64,000 nucleotides of DNA from Microbulbifer variabilis. Its GTDB lineage: Bacteria > Pseudomonadota > Gammaproteobacteria > Pseudomonadales > Cellvibrionaceae. The notes under the pieces were generated by a model. That model was not told the origin of the DNA, made no database searches, and saw only the letters and a program-made list of their open reading frames with translations. Position 1 is the stretch's first letter. Every line of letters starts with the position of its first letter. This document shows, one piece after another, positions 18,290 to 26,568 of this stretch. Location of the stretch: the NCBI RefSeq assembly GCF_020524905.1, contig NZ_JAIVKI010000001.1, positions 372,001-436,000 of the forward strand, given 5' to 3'. A program made the translations under genes and the position numbers.

Positions 18290-19057
18290 TTAAAACTTAG
18301 TGCCAACCCCAATATTGATAATCCATGGATCGTAATCGAAGTGCGCATATAGGCGATCTGATCCCAGTTCTGTAGGGAAATTTACCGTGGGATCGGTATC
18401 TGACATGTAGTAAAGAGCCGCAAGATTAATTAACAGAGGGTAGCGAAATTGGCGGAAATCAAAATTGAAGTCAACGCCTCCCTGAAAGGCCCAGTCCCAG
18501 GAGTGTCCCATATTGAATGAGCCGGGGGCTACTGACATATCAGAGTCCATCAGATATTCATCAAATTGGCGGCTTATGGATACTGTATGGTAATCCGTAT
18601 AATTAATACCTGCACCGAGATAGGGGCGTGTAATATAGGAGGGATCGAGAAAATACCAGTTTGCAAAGGCAAGAGTTGTTGACGTTTTAAAATCACCGAG
18701 TTTAATCTGGCTGCTGCCTGGATTGCCCGTAAAGTTATCTAAGACTACATCATAGGAAGCGCCATTGATGTGCATTAATTCGAACCCCCAGCGATCCGAG
18801 GGGCGCCATACCCCGGAGATTTGCCAGGTTTGGGCAGTGTCTATTTCCCAGGTTGAATTATATAAATCCCAGTGTTGTAGAACCCGATATTTCAGGGAGG
18901 TTCCGGCATCATTGGGGGTAATATAACTGAAACCGAAGCGCACCATAAATTCGCCCCAGTCAATGTTGCGCCAATCCTCCTGGGCATTGACGTTGAATGA
19001 ACTGGACGCAAAAAGAAATATAAAAAATTTGAAAATTATTCCCTGAATTTTCATCAT
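18290..19057 (-). CDS. OmpW family outer-membrane protein
   Basis: This 255-residue exported protein (signal peptide cut near NVNA-QE) has the OmpW pattern: VRFGFSYITPNDAG near the N-terminus, FANWYFLDPSYITRPYLGAGINYTDY in the middle (only part of the fold), and a C-terminal NIGVGTKF ending in Phe. OmpW forms an eight-stranded barrel for small hydrophobic compounds. It precedes the autotransporter by 17 bp, so both may be one operon. The promoter region has an ATGACG/CGTCAT short palindrome at 19079-19095. Confidence 0.85.
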   Translation of the reverse strand: MMKIQGIIFKFFIFLFASSSFNVNAQEDWRNIDWGEFMVRFGFSYITPNDAGTSLKYRVLQHWDLYNSTWEIDTAQTWQISGVWRPSDRWGFELMHINGASYDVVLDNFTGNPGSSQIKLGDFKTSTTLAFANWYFLDPSYITRPYLGAGINYTDYHTVSISRQFDEYLMDSDMSVAPGSFNMGHSWDWAFQGGVDFNFDFRQFRYPLLINLAALYYMSDTDPTVNFPTELGSDRLYAHFDYDPWIINIGVGTKF

Positions 19058-19257
19058 TATTCCCTTCTGTGAAAATCGATGACGTACGGCGTCATTTTTG
19101 TTACATACAGCTTAGCTCTATGGATGATTTTTTGACTCTCCAATAGGTATCCAAAAAGTAGCAGGATTCGGCGGGTGCACCGAAAATTTGACGAATATTA
19201 AATCAGGAATCTATTCGGGATGAAGTTGGCCATCGCCGCGTGAATATTTAATTTGGC

Positions 19258-20211
19258 TTACTGATTCTGAGGTAGCGGCCAGCTAATACCGCTCTCTTCC
19301 GGTACAGTCTCCAGATTGCGGGCATACTCAAGGAATTCTGCGGCCGCCGGCGATAATGGTCTGGATTTACGCCTGGCTAGATACCAGTGGGTAATAATCG
19401 GCAGAGACTCCACTTCTAAAATGGCGAGTCCTGAATGTCCGCCGAATGCGAGAGTATGTTCGGAGAGGATGGACACACCCAATCCAGACATTACGGCGTG
19501 CTTGATGGCCTCATTACTCTCGATGGTCATTCGTATGTTGAGATCGATATGTCTCTTTTGCAGAAAACGCTCAATCGCGTGGCGGGTACCCGATCCCTCC
19601 TCCCGGCGCAAGAAAGGGCTGTTGGCAAATTCTTCCAAAGGTATCAGCTTTCTACCCGCTAATGGATGCTTCTCCGGCGCTATAGCCAACAACCGGTTGG
19701 GCAAGAATTCTACCAGTTCCAGGTCTGGGTTTTTTGGGGGATGGCTGAACACATAAAAATCATCCTCATCTTCGCTGGTGTAATCGATGATCTGCTGGCG
19801 GTTGCCTACGCGAAAGAGAATATCCAATTGTGGATGTTGCTCATAGAACTCGCCGATTAGATGGGGAATAAAGTATTTGGCGGTAGTGACGACTGCCAGC
19901 TGCAGACGGCCAGTTTCCAGGCCGCGCAGTTTAGCCAGCTTCAGTTCCAGGTATTCATAGCTTTTGAGTATTTCTCTGGCACTGTCCACCAGGGTCAGGC
20001 CAGCTTCGGTAAATTGCAGTTGCTTGCCCACGGCATAGTAGAGGGGCAGACCCACGGCGCTGGACAGTTTGGCCAGCTGCATGGAAACACTGGGCTGCGT
20101 CAGGTGCAGTGCTTTGGCGGCGGCACTGATGCTGCGCTGCTCGTATACCGTGAGCAAAATCTCCAGTTGCCTGGCGGTGCCGATTCGGGCATGAGCTCTG
20201 CTGGATGGCAT
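19258..20211 (-). CDS. LysR family regulator of the divergent sbtA-purEK operon (CbbR-like)
   Basis: This 317-residue LTTR has an N-terminal HTH (about residues 12-60: RSISAAAKALHLTQPSVSMQ) and a periplasmic-binding-like effector domain. Its sequence style (LRGLETGRLQLAVVTTAKYFIPHLIGEF, EEGSGTRHAIERF) is that of the CbbR/CmpR group, regulators of carbon-fixation and bicarbonate-transport genes. It is divergent from a small membrane protein gene and sbtA, across a 115-bp region that contains a striking four-half-site operator. It probably activates sbtA in response to carbon/CO2 status. Confidence 0.85.
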   Translation of the reverse strand: MPSSRAHARIGTARQLEILLTVYEQRSISAAAKALHLTQPSVSMQLAKLSSAVGLPLYYAVGKQLQFTEAGLTLVDSAREILKSYEYLELKLAKLRGLETGRLQLAVVTTAKYFIPHLIGEFYEQHPQLDILFRVGNRQQIIDYTSEDEDDFYVFSHPPKNPDLELVEFLPNRLLAIAPEKHPLAGRKLIPLEEFANSPFLRREEGSGTRHAIERFLQKRHIDLNIRMTIESNEAIKHAVMSGLGVSILSEHTLAFGGHSGLAILEVESLPIITHWYLARRKSRPLSPAAAEFLEYARNLETVPEESGISWPLPQNQ

Positions 20212-20224
20212 GTTATTTACACCT

Positions 20225-20277
20225 ATAGATAAATATTGATAGATAACATAATAATTATCTATTTTTATCTATCAATA
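20225..20277. promoter_or_regulatory. LysR operator with four ATAGATAA half-sites
   Basis: ATAGATAA occurs at 20225 and 20240, and its complement TTATCTAT at 20255 and 20265. The outer pair extends to perfect 13-bp arms (20234-20246 and 20265-20277) with an 18-bp spacer. The array fills most of the divergent promoter region, as expected for recognition and activation sites of a LysR tetramer. Confidence 0.7.
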
Positions 20278-20326
20278 CTCCTGCCGATAATGCGCCCTCT
20301 TCAATCTTTAGGAGGGGAGCCCTTGT

Positions 20327-20548
20327 ATGCATAAGTCACAACTTTACTTTGGTGCTCTGGTTGGGCTACTGGTTATGACCACCGGCTGGGTGCTGGCGCT
20401 GGCGGGTATCAATGCCGCCGCATTGATGGCGGTAGGGCTGGCGGTGCTGCTTGCCAATATAGGTTATGGGGTAATGAGGCAGGTTCCGGAGAAAATTCGG
20501 CAGCCACTTTCTGAGCGACATGGTCACACCCAGCGCAGGAAGCACTAA
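20327..20548 (+). CDS. Small two-helix membrane protein upstream of sbtA
   Basis: This 73-residue protein has two hydrophobic segments (about residues 7-28 and 32-48) and a basic, His-rich C-terminal tail. GGAGGGG precedes its ATG by 9 nt. It is separated from sbtA by 2 bp, so it is the first gene of the sbtA-purE-purK operon. It is not recognised as a known family. Cyanobacterial sbtA is paired with the PII-like SbtB, which this is not. It may be an accessory subunit or stability factor of the permease (inference). Confidence 0.7.
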   Translation: MHKSQLYFGALVGLLVMTTGWVLALAGINAAALMAVGLAVLLANIGYGVMRQVPEKIRQPLSERHGHTQRRKH

Positions 20549-20550
20549 TT

Positions 20551-21489
20551 ATGCAGCTGGATATCGTTGTCGGTTTCTTTATGTTGGGGATTCTGGCACA
20601 GCTGGTGCGCAGTGATTTGCGTTTGCCTGCAGGCCTCTACCAGAGCTGTGTGATCTTTCTATTGTTGGCTATCGGTCTCAAAGGTGGGGCGGCGCTCAGT
20701 ACCTATTCCGCCGCCACCTTGGTACCTCAGTCCATGGCAGTATTGGCCTTTGGCGCATTGCTTCCTTTACTGGCTTTCCCTCTGCTCTACTGGATTGGCA
20801 AGTGGACCCGGCTGGATGCCGCGGCGACTGCCGCCCACTATGGCTCTGTCAGTGTGGCGACCTATGCCGTCGCTGTGGCGCTTTTGGAGGCGAAAGGCAT
20901 CGATTATGAAGCTTATTTCCCCTTATTCGTTGCCCTACTGGAAGTTCCAGCCATTGTGGTGGGAATTCTCCTTGCGCGGAGGGCGATGCAGAGCAACAAC
21001 ACCAACAACACGGCTCGCCTGGTGCATGAGCTGACCTGTAACCAGGGCGTCCTCCTCCTGCTCGGTGGGATTGCCATCGGCGCCTGGGCGGGTGAGCGTA
21101 CCGCGACGGTAATGCCTTTCTTTGGCCAGCTGTTTCATGGCGTGCTGGCACTGTTTCTGCTGGAAATGGGCCGGGTTGCGGCGGCGCGGCTCGCCGATAT
21201 GCGCGGGCAGGGTGTCTTCCTACTGAGCTTTGGTATTTTTATGCCCCTGCTGGGTGGCGCCGCTGGAGGTTCCCTGGGAGCACTGCTGGGGCTGTCGGCG
21301 GGGGGGATTTTTCTGCTGGCGGTTCTCGGTAGCAGCGCCTCCTATATCGCGGTGCCTGCAGCCATGTCTGTGGCTCTGCCTCAAGCCAATGCCAGTGTGT
21401 CCATCACACTGTCTCTAGCGATTACTTTTCCTTTCAATGTCCTGGTGGCGATCCCCGTCTACCTGGCGCTTGTTCAACACTGGAGTTAA
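20551..21489 (+). CDS. sbtA: Sodium-dependent bicarbonate permease, SbtA family
   Basis: This 312-residue membrane protein of about ten helices matches SbtA/DUF897. Family blocks include GLYQSCVIFLLLAIGLKGG near the N-terminus, AAHYGSVSVATY, LEVPAIVVGI and SSASYIAVPAAM. SbtA imports HCO3- with Na+ across the cytoplasmic membrane. In this operon it sits 6 bp before purE and so is directly linked to purE-purK; PurK consumes bicarbonate and ATP. The Mrp antiporter encoded next door could maintain the Na+ gradient needed. Confidence 0.88.
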   Translation: MQLDIVVGFFMLGILAQLVRSDLRLPAGLYQSCVIFLLLAIGLKGGAALSTYSAATLVPQSMAVLAFGALLPLLAFPLLYWIGKWTRLDAAATAAHYGSVSVATYAVAVALLEAKGIDYEAYFPLFVALLEVPAIVVGILLARRAMQSNNTNNTARLVHELTCNQGVLLLLGGIAIGAWAGERTATVMPFFGQLFHGVLALFLLEMGRVAAARLADMRGQGVFLLSFGIFMPLLGGAAGGSLGALLGLSAGGIFLLAVLGSSASYIAVPAAMSVALPQANASVSITLSLAITFPFNVLVAIPVYLALVQHWS

Positions 21490-21495
21490 CCGCAA

Positions 21496-21987
21496 GTGAA
21501 ATCTCTGCCCTTTGAAAAAGTCACCATCGTTATGGGATCGCGCTCGGACTGGCCCACGATGGCTAATGCCACCAAACCATTGAGTGAGCTGGAGGTCCCT
21601 TTTGCCACTGCGGTGGTATCCGCCCACAGAACACCCCAACGGTTGGTAGAGTTCGCCAGTGAAGCTCACAAAAACGGTACCCAGGTGATTATTGCCGGCG
21701 CCGGTGGCTCCGCCCATTTACCGGGGATGATCGCCGCTATGAGCCCGCTGCCGGTAATTGCTGTGCCCGTTGAAAGCCGTTTTATGACCGGAATGGATAG
21801 CCTTCTTTCTATTGTGCAGATGCCCAAGGGCATAGCCGTGGCCACTCAAGCAGTTGGTGCCTCTGGCGCTTATAACGCGGGGCTGATGGCGGCGCAGATG
21901 CTCTCTCTTGGCGATAGCGAATTGCAGCAGCGGCTGATCGCCTGGCGCGAGCGCCAAACTGACCTGGTTCCGCTAACGGTGGAGTGA
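21496..21987 (+). CDS. purE: N5-carboxyaminoimidazole ribonucleotide mutase
   Basis: This 163-residue class I PurE has the nucleotide-binding MGSRSDWPTM loop, the catalytic histidine region VVSAHRTP and the GAGGSAHLPGM block. It converts N5-CAIR to CAIR in de novo purine synthesis. The start is GTG 21496, ten bases after a GGAG. It follows sbtA by 6 bp and precedes purK, with which it is probably coupled. Confidence 0.95.
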   Translation: MKSLPFEKVTIVMGSRSDWPTMANATKPLSELEVPFATAVVSAHRTPQRLVEFASEAHKNGTQVIIAGAGGSAHLPGMIAAMSPLPVIAVPVESRFMTGMDSLLSIVQMPKGIAVATQAVGASGAYNAGLMAAQMLSLGDSELQQRLIAWRERQTDLVPLTVE

Positions 21988-21992
21988 AGTCA

Positions 21993-23093
21993 GTGAGCGA
22001 AGCAACCAGACATATTGCCATCGTCGGCTGCGGGCAACTGGCGCAGATGATGGCTCAGGAGGGTAAGCCCCTCGGAATTACATTCAGTTTTCTGGCAGAG
22101 AAAGCGGAGGACGCAGGTTGCGTTGAAGGCCTAGGCACTTTGGTTCGGCTGGATGAGGCGAGTAACGGTGAGGAGTTGTTTCAGGCGCTTGGCTGCCCTG
22201 AGGTGATCACCGCCGAACGCGAGAGGGTGGATACAACGCTGCTGAGAGAGTTACAGCGCTTTTGCCCGGTTTACCCAGATCCCCATGTGTTTGAAAAAGC
22301 CCAGCACCGCCTGAGGGAGAAGTTGGCTCTTACCGCGAGTGGTCTTCCGGTTGCGCCTTTTGTGCCGGCACAGGGATGCGATGAGTTAAAGAGTGCCTTG
22401 GACAAACTCGGCTATCCGGCTTTTATCAAGAGCTGTGAGAATGGCTACGATGGCAAGAACCAGTGGCGGGTGAAAGATGCGGCGCAGCTGCAGGAAGCTA
22501 TCGAAGAGGCGCAAGAGCTGCCCTGTGTGGTGGAGGCCTCGGTAGAGTTTTCCTGTGAGGTTTCCCTGATCGGCGCCCGCTCTGTTTCCGGGGAAGTGAA
22601 GACCTACCCGCTTACAGAAAACCTGCATCGCCAGGGTACGTTGTTGCTCTCCAAAGCGCCTTTTCAAAATGCGCAATTACTGGCCAGTGCCCGTGCCTAT
22701 TTGCAAAAGCTGATGGATGACTGGGACTACGTAGGCGTGCTCTCACTGGAGTGCTTTGTCACCAGCGAAGGGCTGGTGGTGAATGAGATTGCTCCACGGG
22801 TGCACAACAGCGGGCACTGGACTTTAGCGGGAGCGGACACCAGCCAGTTTGCCAATCACCTACGTGCGATATTGGATATGCCCCTGGGCGAGACGGATTG
22901 CCCGCGGCCCGCTGCTATGGTCAATATGCTCGGCGTGGATCGAGCGCCACCCGGTGAGAACCAGGGGGTTTGGCTCTACGGAAAGAGTCTCCGGCGTGGG
23001 CGTAAGATGGGTCATGTGCTCCTACTGGATGACTGTGCCACACAGCTGTCTCAGCGTAGCGAGGCGGTGATTGCCGATCTCTACCGGCACTAA
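21993..23093 (+). CDS. purK: N5-carboxyaminoimidazole ribonucleotide synthase
   Basis: This ATP-grasp enzyme of about 366 residues starts with the HIAIVGCGQLAQMMA glycine loop and carries YPAFIKSCENGYDGKNQWRV (only the GYDGK core is quoted as diagnostic), VNEIAPRVHNSGHWT and the C-terminal HVLLL block. It makes N5-CAIR from AIR, ATP and bicarbonate. Two GTG starts are possible, 21984 and 21993; GGAG at 21981-21984 favours 21993, five bases after the purE stop. It ends 20 bp from the convergent mrpG gene. Confidence 0.95.
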   Translation: MSEATRHIAIVGCGQLAQMMAQEGKPLGITFSFLAEKAEDAGCVEGLGTLVRLDEASNGEELFQALGCPEVITAERERVDTTLLRELQRFCPVYPDPHVFEKAQHRLREKLALTASGLPVAPFVPAQGCDELKSALDKLGYPAFIKSCENGYDGKNQWRVKDAAQLQEAIEEAQELPCVVEASVEFSCEVSLIGARSVSGEVKTYPLTENLHRQGTLLLSKAPFQNAQLLASARAYLQKLMDDWDYVGVLSLECFVTSEGLVVNEIAPRVHNSGHWTLAGADTSQFANHLRAILDMPLGETDCPRPAAMVNMLGVDRAPPGENQGVWLYGKSLRRGRKMGHVLLLDDCATQLSQRSEAVIADLYRH

Positions 23094-23113
23094 CCGACCG
23101 GCTAGGGCAGGAG

Positions 23114-23458
23114 TTACTTTAAGTCCCTCTTCGGGTTTTTGAAGCGGGGGCTGGCGGTCCTGCCCCGCCACATCGGGGTGCCTACGCGATAGGCGGCTCG
23201 CGCAATCATATGAACCCCTATGGGCACGGTAAAAAGTAGGAACAGCAATGCCGCCACCGCGCGCGCGGTCACCTGGGTATCGTGGAACATTGCGGCCACG
23301 CCTCCCAACAACAGTCCGCAGCACAGGGTGGCGGCCTTGCCCGAGGTACTCATACGGGTGTAGAAATCTGGCATCCTCAACAAGCCCAAGGCTGCACTAA
23401 AACCGAACAGGCTGCCCACCAGCAACAAGGTGGCGATAAATATTTCATCGAAAACCAC
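23114..23458 (-). CDS. mrpG: Mrp Na+/H+ antiporter subunit G
   Basis: The protein carries the MrpG block GLLRMPDFYTRMSTSGKAATL and three membrane helices. The open frame extends up to 23524, but AGGGAGG five bases before GTG 23458 gives a 114-residue product of normal MrpG length with a 14-bp overlap with mrpF; ATG 23473 is the alternative. MrpG is the last subunit of the seven-gene antiporter. The C-terminal tail is basic (RGRTASPRFKNPKRDLK). Confidence 0.88.
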   Translation of the reverse strand: MVFDEIFIATLLLVGSLFGFSAALGLLRMPDFYTRMSTSGKAATLCCGLLLGGVAAMFHDTQVTARAVAALLFLLFTVPIGVHMIARAAYRVGTPMWRGRTASPRFKNPKRDLK

Positions 23459-23780
23459 CGCCGCCTCCCTCATGTAGAACAGTTTTTTTACCACTTTTTT
23501 CGATAAAGCGGGCGAAAGCCACACTCACCAGGAAAGCCACCAGTGCCAGGGCAATAGCCGCACTCAGATAGGCCGGCTCTCCAGAGGCAATAGCTAAAAG
23601 TGCACAATAAGCCACCGCGAGAATATTGAGTACGTCGAGGGCTACAACCCGGTCCGCCAGTGTCGGCCCGAGAAAAATACGCATAAAACACATGGCCAGT
23701 GCCAGTAGTAGAATTAGCGAAGAGATATAAATGGCCGCTACAATTAACGGCGCGTTGATATCAACGATAGTACTGTGCAT
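23445..23780 (-). CDS. mrpF: Mrp Na+/H+ antiporter subunit F
   Basis: This 111-residue, three-helix membrane protein has the MrpF block RIFLGPTLADRVVALDVLN and the downstream LSAAIALALVAFLVSVAFARF helix (longer than quoted). It overlaps mrpE by one base and mrpG by 14 bp, so translation of the operon is tightly coupled. The subunit belongs to the membrane-embedded Mrp complex that expels Na+ in exchange for protons. Confidence 0.92.
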   Translation of the reverse strand: MHSTIVDINAPLIVAAIYISSLILLLALAMCFMRIFLGPTLADRVVALDVLNILAVAYCALLAIASGEPAYLSAAIALALVAFLVSVAFARFIEKSGKKTVLHEGGGGGFR

Positions 23781-24253
23781 CAGGAAAATGCCTCCCGTAC
23801 TCGCTTTTCAAAACCTTGGTGGATTTCTTCGCGGAAAATATCTGGATCATCCACGAACATGGTGTGCACCAATAATTCAGAGTTATCCGGGGTAATCTCC
23901 AGCACTACGGTACCCGGTGTCAGTGAAATCAGGTTGGCCAGTATAAAAATCTGAGTTTGATCGGTGATTTCCAAAGGAATCCGTACCACCAGAGGGCGGC
24001 TTTGCAGTTTTGGTGAGATTACCTCAATGACGGCGCGCAAACTTGAAACCACCAACTCCTGTAGAAAAAAACTGGCCAAACGGATAAAACGTGGCAGGCG
24101 TTGAAAATACTTGGTCCCATCAGGAATTTTGGGAGAAACCCGCAATGCCAGGTAACCGAGGAAAAAACCAAAACAAAAATTTGCCAGCGTCGCATTGCCG
24201 GTCAATGCCGACCAGCTAATGGCTAGGATTAGATTAAGTAAAAATACATGCAT
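23780..24253 (-). CDS. mrpE: Mrp Na+/H+ antiporter subunit E
   Basis: This 157-residue protein has an N-terminal membrane hairpin and a cytosolic domain with the MrpE blocks ANLISLTPGTVVLEI and LLVHTMFVDD. It lies 2 bp downstream of mrpD and overlaps mrpF by 1 bp. MrpE is needed for full antiport activity in characterised complexes. Confidence 0.92.
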   Translation of the reverse strand: MHVFLLNLILAISWSALTGNATLANFCFGFFLGYLALRVSPKIPDGTKYFQRLPRFIRLASFFLQELVVSSLRAVIEVISPKLQSRPLVVRIPLEITDQTQIFILANLISLTPGTVVLEITPDNSELLVHTMFVDDPDIFREEIHQGFEKRVREAFS

Positions 24254-24255
24254 AA

Positions 24256-25776
24256 TCAGCGGTTTCCCACATACTGGATATCCAGCCCCAGTACTGCCTC
24301 AATATATTCTCCTGGCTTTAACAGCTCCCCGGCAGCTGCCAGTGAATAATCAATCAAGGGGCCAGGAATCAGTCCGAGTACCAGGGTAATCAACGCCAAA
24401 AATGCTACAGGTAGCAGGCGCTCATAGCGTTCATACCGTGGGATATCTTGCAGGCTCTGGCAATAATCTTTCGGGTGGTCCTTTAAAAAGGCCTCTGCCC
24501 AGATCTTGCTCATAGAGAACAAAGTAAGGATGCCGGTGATCAGGGCCACGGCAACAACGAAATAAGCGGCCTGGTCCAGGCTCGCCTTCACTAACAATAA
24601 CTTGGCCCAAAAACCTGACAGCGGTGGAAACCCTGCCAGGCTGAAGGCGGCGATAAAGAAAAAGAAAGAAAGCAGTGGGCTCGCCCGGTAAAGACCACCG
24701 ATTTCACTTAATTCGAAACTACCGGTAAGGCGCTTGGCAGTGCCACTAATAAGAAATAAGTTAGTCTTGGCAACGATGTTGTGAATCATATAAAAGACTG
24801 CCCCAGCCAGTGCCAGTGGGGAGTTAAGCGCAAGGCCAAGTACTAAAAAGCCGATTTGGCTGATGATATGAAAGGCGAGGATCTTGCGAAACTCGTAATG
24901 TGCCGCCGCACCCAATACGCCGGTAAGCATGGTAAGCAATGCGGTACCCAGCAAAATAGTATGGGGGAATTGCAGTTCACTGGGGAAAATTAGGGTGAAG
25001 GTGCGTATCAGAGTATAAACCCCTACCTTCGTCAGCAGGCCGGCAAAGACCGCGGTTACCGTTACCGGAGGGGTATGGTAAGAGGCGGGCAACCAAAAAA
25101 ATAAGGGAAAAATCGCAGCCTTAATGCCAAACGCGCAAATAAATAATACCGCCAGTGCAGAAACTGCTGTGGGATTATCCACAGCGGCCAGGGAGATATG
25201 CAGTTGGGCCATATTTAGGGTGCCGGTCAACCCATAAGTCATTCCGATAGAGGTCAACATCAGCAATGTGGATACCAGGTTTAATGCGACATATTTAATC
25301 CCACCATCCAATTGGATACGATCACCACCAAGCACCAGTAGTGCGAAGGAAGCGATTAACATCACTTCAAACCAGACATATAGATTGAATAAATCCCCAG
25401 TTATAAAGCTTCCGCAGACTCCGGCCAGTAATAGCTGAAAGAAACTGTGAAAACCCAGTTTAACCCGGTATTTTCTGATATCAGATAAAGAAAATAGGGA
25501 AACACAGAAGCCCACGATGCCACTGATCACGAGCATAATGGCGCTTAGTCGGTCGGCCACCAGAGTGATGCCAAACGGTGCAGCCCAATCGCCCATTTGT
25601 GCTGCACGGGTGCCTCCAGTCTCCACCAAGACCAGAATGACAATGGTTGTGGTCAGTAAAAGTGCACAACCAAAAACTGAAATAAAGCCACAAAGAAGTT
25701 TTCTTGCGCGTGCCGGAAATGCGGCAAGTGCGGTGAGGATAGGTATCAGAAAGGGCAGGGCGAGTAACCAGCTCAA
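24256..25776 (-). CDS. mrpD: Mrp Na+/H+ antiporter subunit D
   Basis: This 506-residue, fourteen-helix protein belongs to the NuoN/MrpD proton-pump family (LYVWFEVMLIASFALLVLGG, HTPPVTVTAVFAGLLTKVG; cores only). It carries the buried Glu and Lys residues expected in the proton path, for example in WFEVML and KAAIFPLFFWLP. It overlaps mrpC by 4 bp. With MrpA it provides the proton-translocating modules of the antiporter. Confidence 0.94.
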   Translation of the reverse strand: MSWLLALPFLIPILTALAAFPARARKLLCGFISVFGCALLLTTTIVILVLVETGGTRAAQMGDWAAPFGITLVADRLSAIMLVISGIVGFCVSLFSLSDIRKYRVKLGFHSFFQLLLAGVCGSFITGDLFNLYVWFEVMLIASFALLVLGGDRIQLDGGIKYVALNLVSTLLMLTSIGMTYGLTGTLNMAQLHISLAAVDNPTAVSALAVLFICAFGIKAAIFPLFFWLPASYHTPPVTVTAVFAGLLTKVGVYTLIRTFTLIFPSELQFPHTILLGTALLTMLTGVLGAAAHYEFRKILAFHIISQIGFLVLGLALNSPLALAGAVFYMIHNIVAKTNLFLISGTAKRLTGSFELSEIGGLYRASPLLSFFFFIAAFSLAGFPPLSGFWAKLLLVKASLDQAAYFVVAVALITGILTLFSMSKIWAEAFLKDHPKDYCQSLQDIPRYERYERLLPVAFLALITLVLGLIPGPLIDYSLAAAGELLKPGEYIEAVLGLDIQYVGNR

Positions 25777-26171
25777 GAGGATTGTTCCCTCTTGGGCGGA
25801 ACCGGCTCGGCGATACGCATGGTATCTACATCCAGGGTACCGAGTACCTTGTAAGCCTGGGTTATCAGAGCCAGAGCAAAAGCCAGCAAACCAAAGCCAA
25901 TCACAATCGCGGTGAGAATCAGTGCCTGGGGTAGGGGATTGGCGATCGGTTCCGGGGCTACCTCCATACCCTGCGGGATTAATGGTGGCGCAGCACGAGT
26001 GACTCGCCCTGCGACAAAAATCGCCAAGTTGGCAGCATTACTAATTAATATCAGCCCAAACAGGTAGTGCAATAAATTCCTAGCCAACATCAGATAAACA
26101 CCGGTGGCGATCAATATGCCGACAACAAGAGCGAGTGGGCCTTCCATGTTAACCGGGCTCCTCCAGGGCAA
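25773..26171 (-). CDS. mrpC: Mrp Na+/H+ antiporter subunit C
   Basis: This 132-residue, three-helix NuoK-like protein has the blocks [32 protein letters not shown] and [14 protein letters not shown]. It is homologous to complex I subunit NuoK and lies in the middle of the antiporter. It overlaps mrpB by 23 bp and mrpD by 4 bp. Confidence 0.93.
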   Translation of the reverse strand: MPWRSPVNMEGPLALVVGILIATGVYLMLARNLLHYLFGLILISNAANLAIFVAGRVTRAAPPLIPQGMEVAPEPIANPLPQALILTAIVIGFGLLAFALALITQAYKVLGTLDVDTMRIAEPVPPKREQSS

Positions 26172-26568
26172 AAATTAGGGTCAAAACAGCACCGAGTACC
26201 GCCAAATAAACGCCGATATCGAAAATCAGCACATTGCTGAGAGTGAGACCACCGGAATTTTTATCACCGGTTACTTGTAGCCACTGTCCTGAAAATGGCG
26301 CCTCGCCAGAGAACAGAGCCAGCATTCCTGATATCGCTGCGATGAATACGCCAAATGCGGCGAGGTTACTCGGCGGAATTTTTAGGGCACTCTGTGCCGC
26401 CTCCATGCCCCAAGCCATGGCAAAGAGAACAAATGCCGAGGCGGCAATTAAGCCGGCAATAAATCCCCCACCGGGATAATTATGCCCGCGCAGTAACATA
26501 TAAATGGAGAACACCAGGATCAGTGCTACCAGCACTCGGGTTGCCGTTTGCAGTATCAGCGAGTTCAC
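26149..26568 (-). CDS. mrpB: Mrp Na+/H+ antiporter subunit B
   Basis: This 139-residue, four-helix protein has the MnhB blocks [18 protein letters not shown] and [17 protein letters not shown]. It is encoded separately here. In some gammaproteobacteria it is fused to MrpA, so this operon has the seven-gene (group 1) arrangement. It overlaps mrpA by 4 bp. Confidence 0.93.
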   Translation of the reverse strand: MNSLILQTATRVLVALILVFSIYMLLRGHNYPGGGFIAGLIAASAFVLFAMAWGMEAAQSALKIPPSNLAAFGVFIAAISGMLALFSGEAPFSGQWLQVTGDKNSGGLTLSNVLIFDIGVYLAVLGAVLTLIFALEEPG

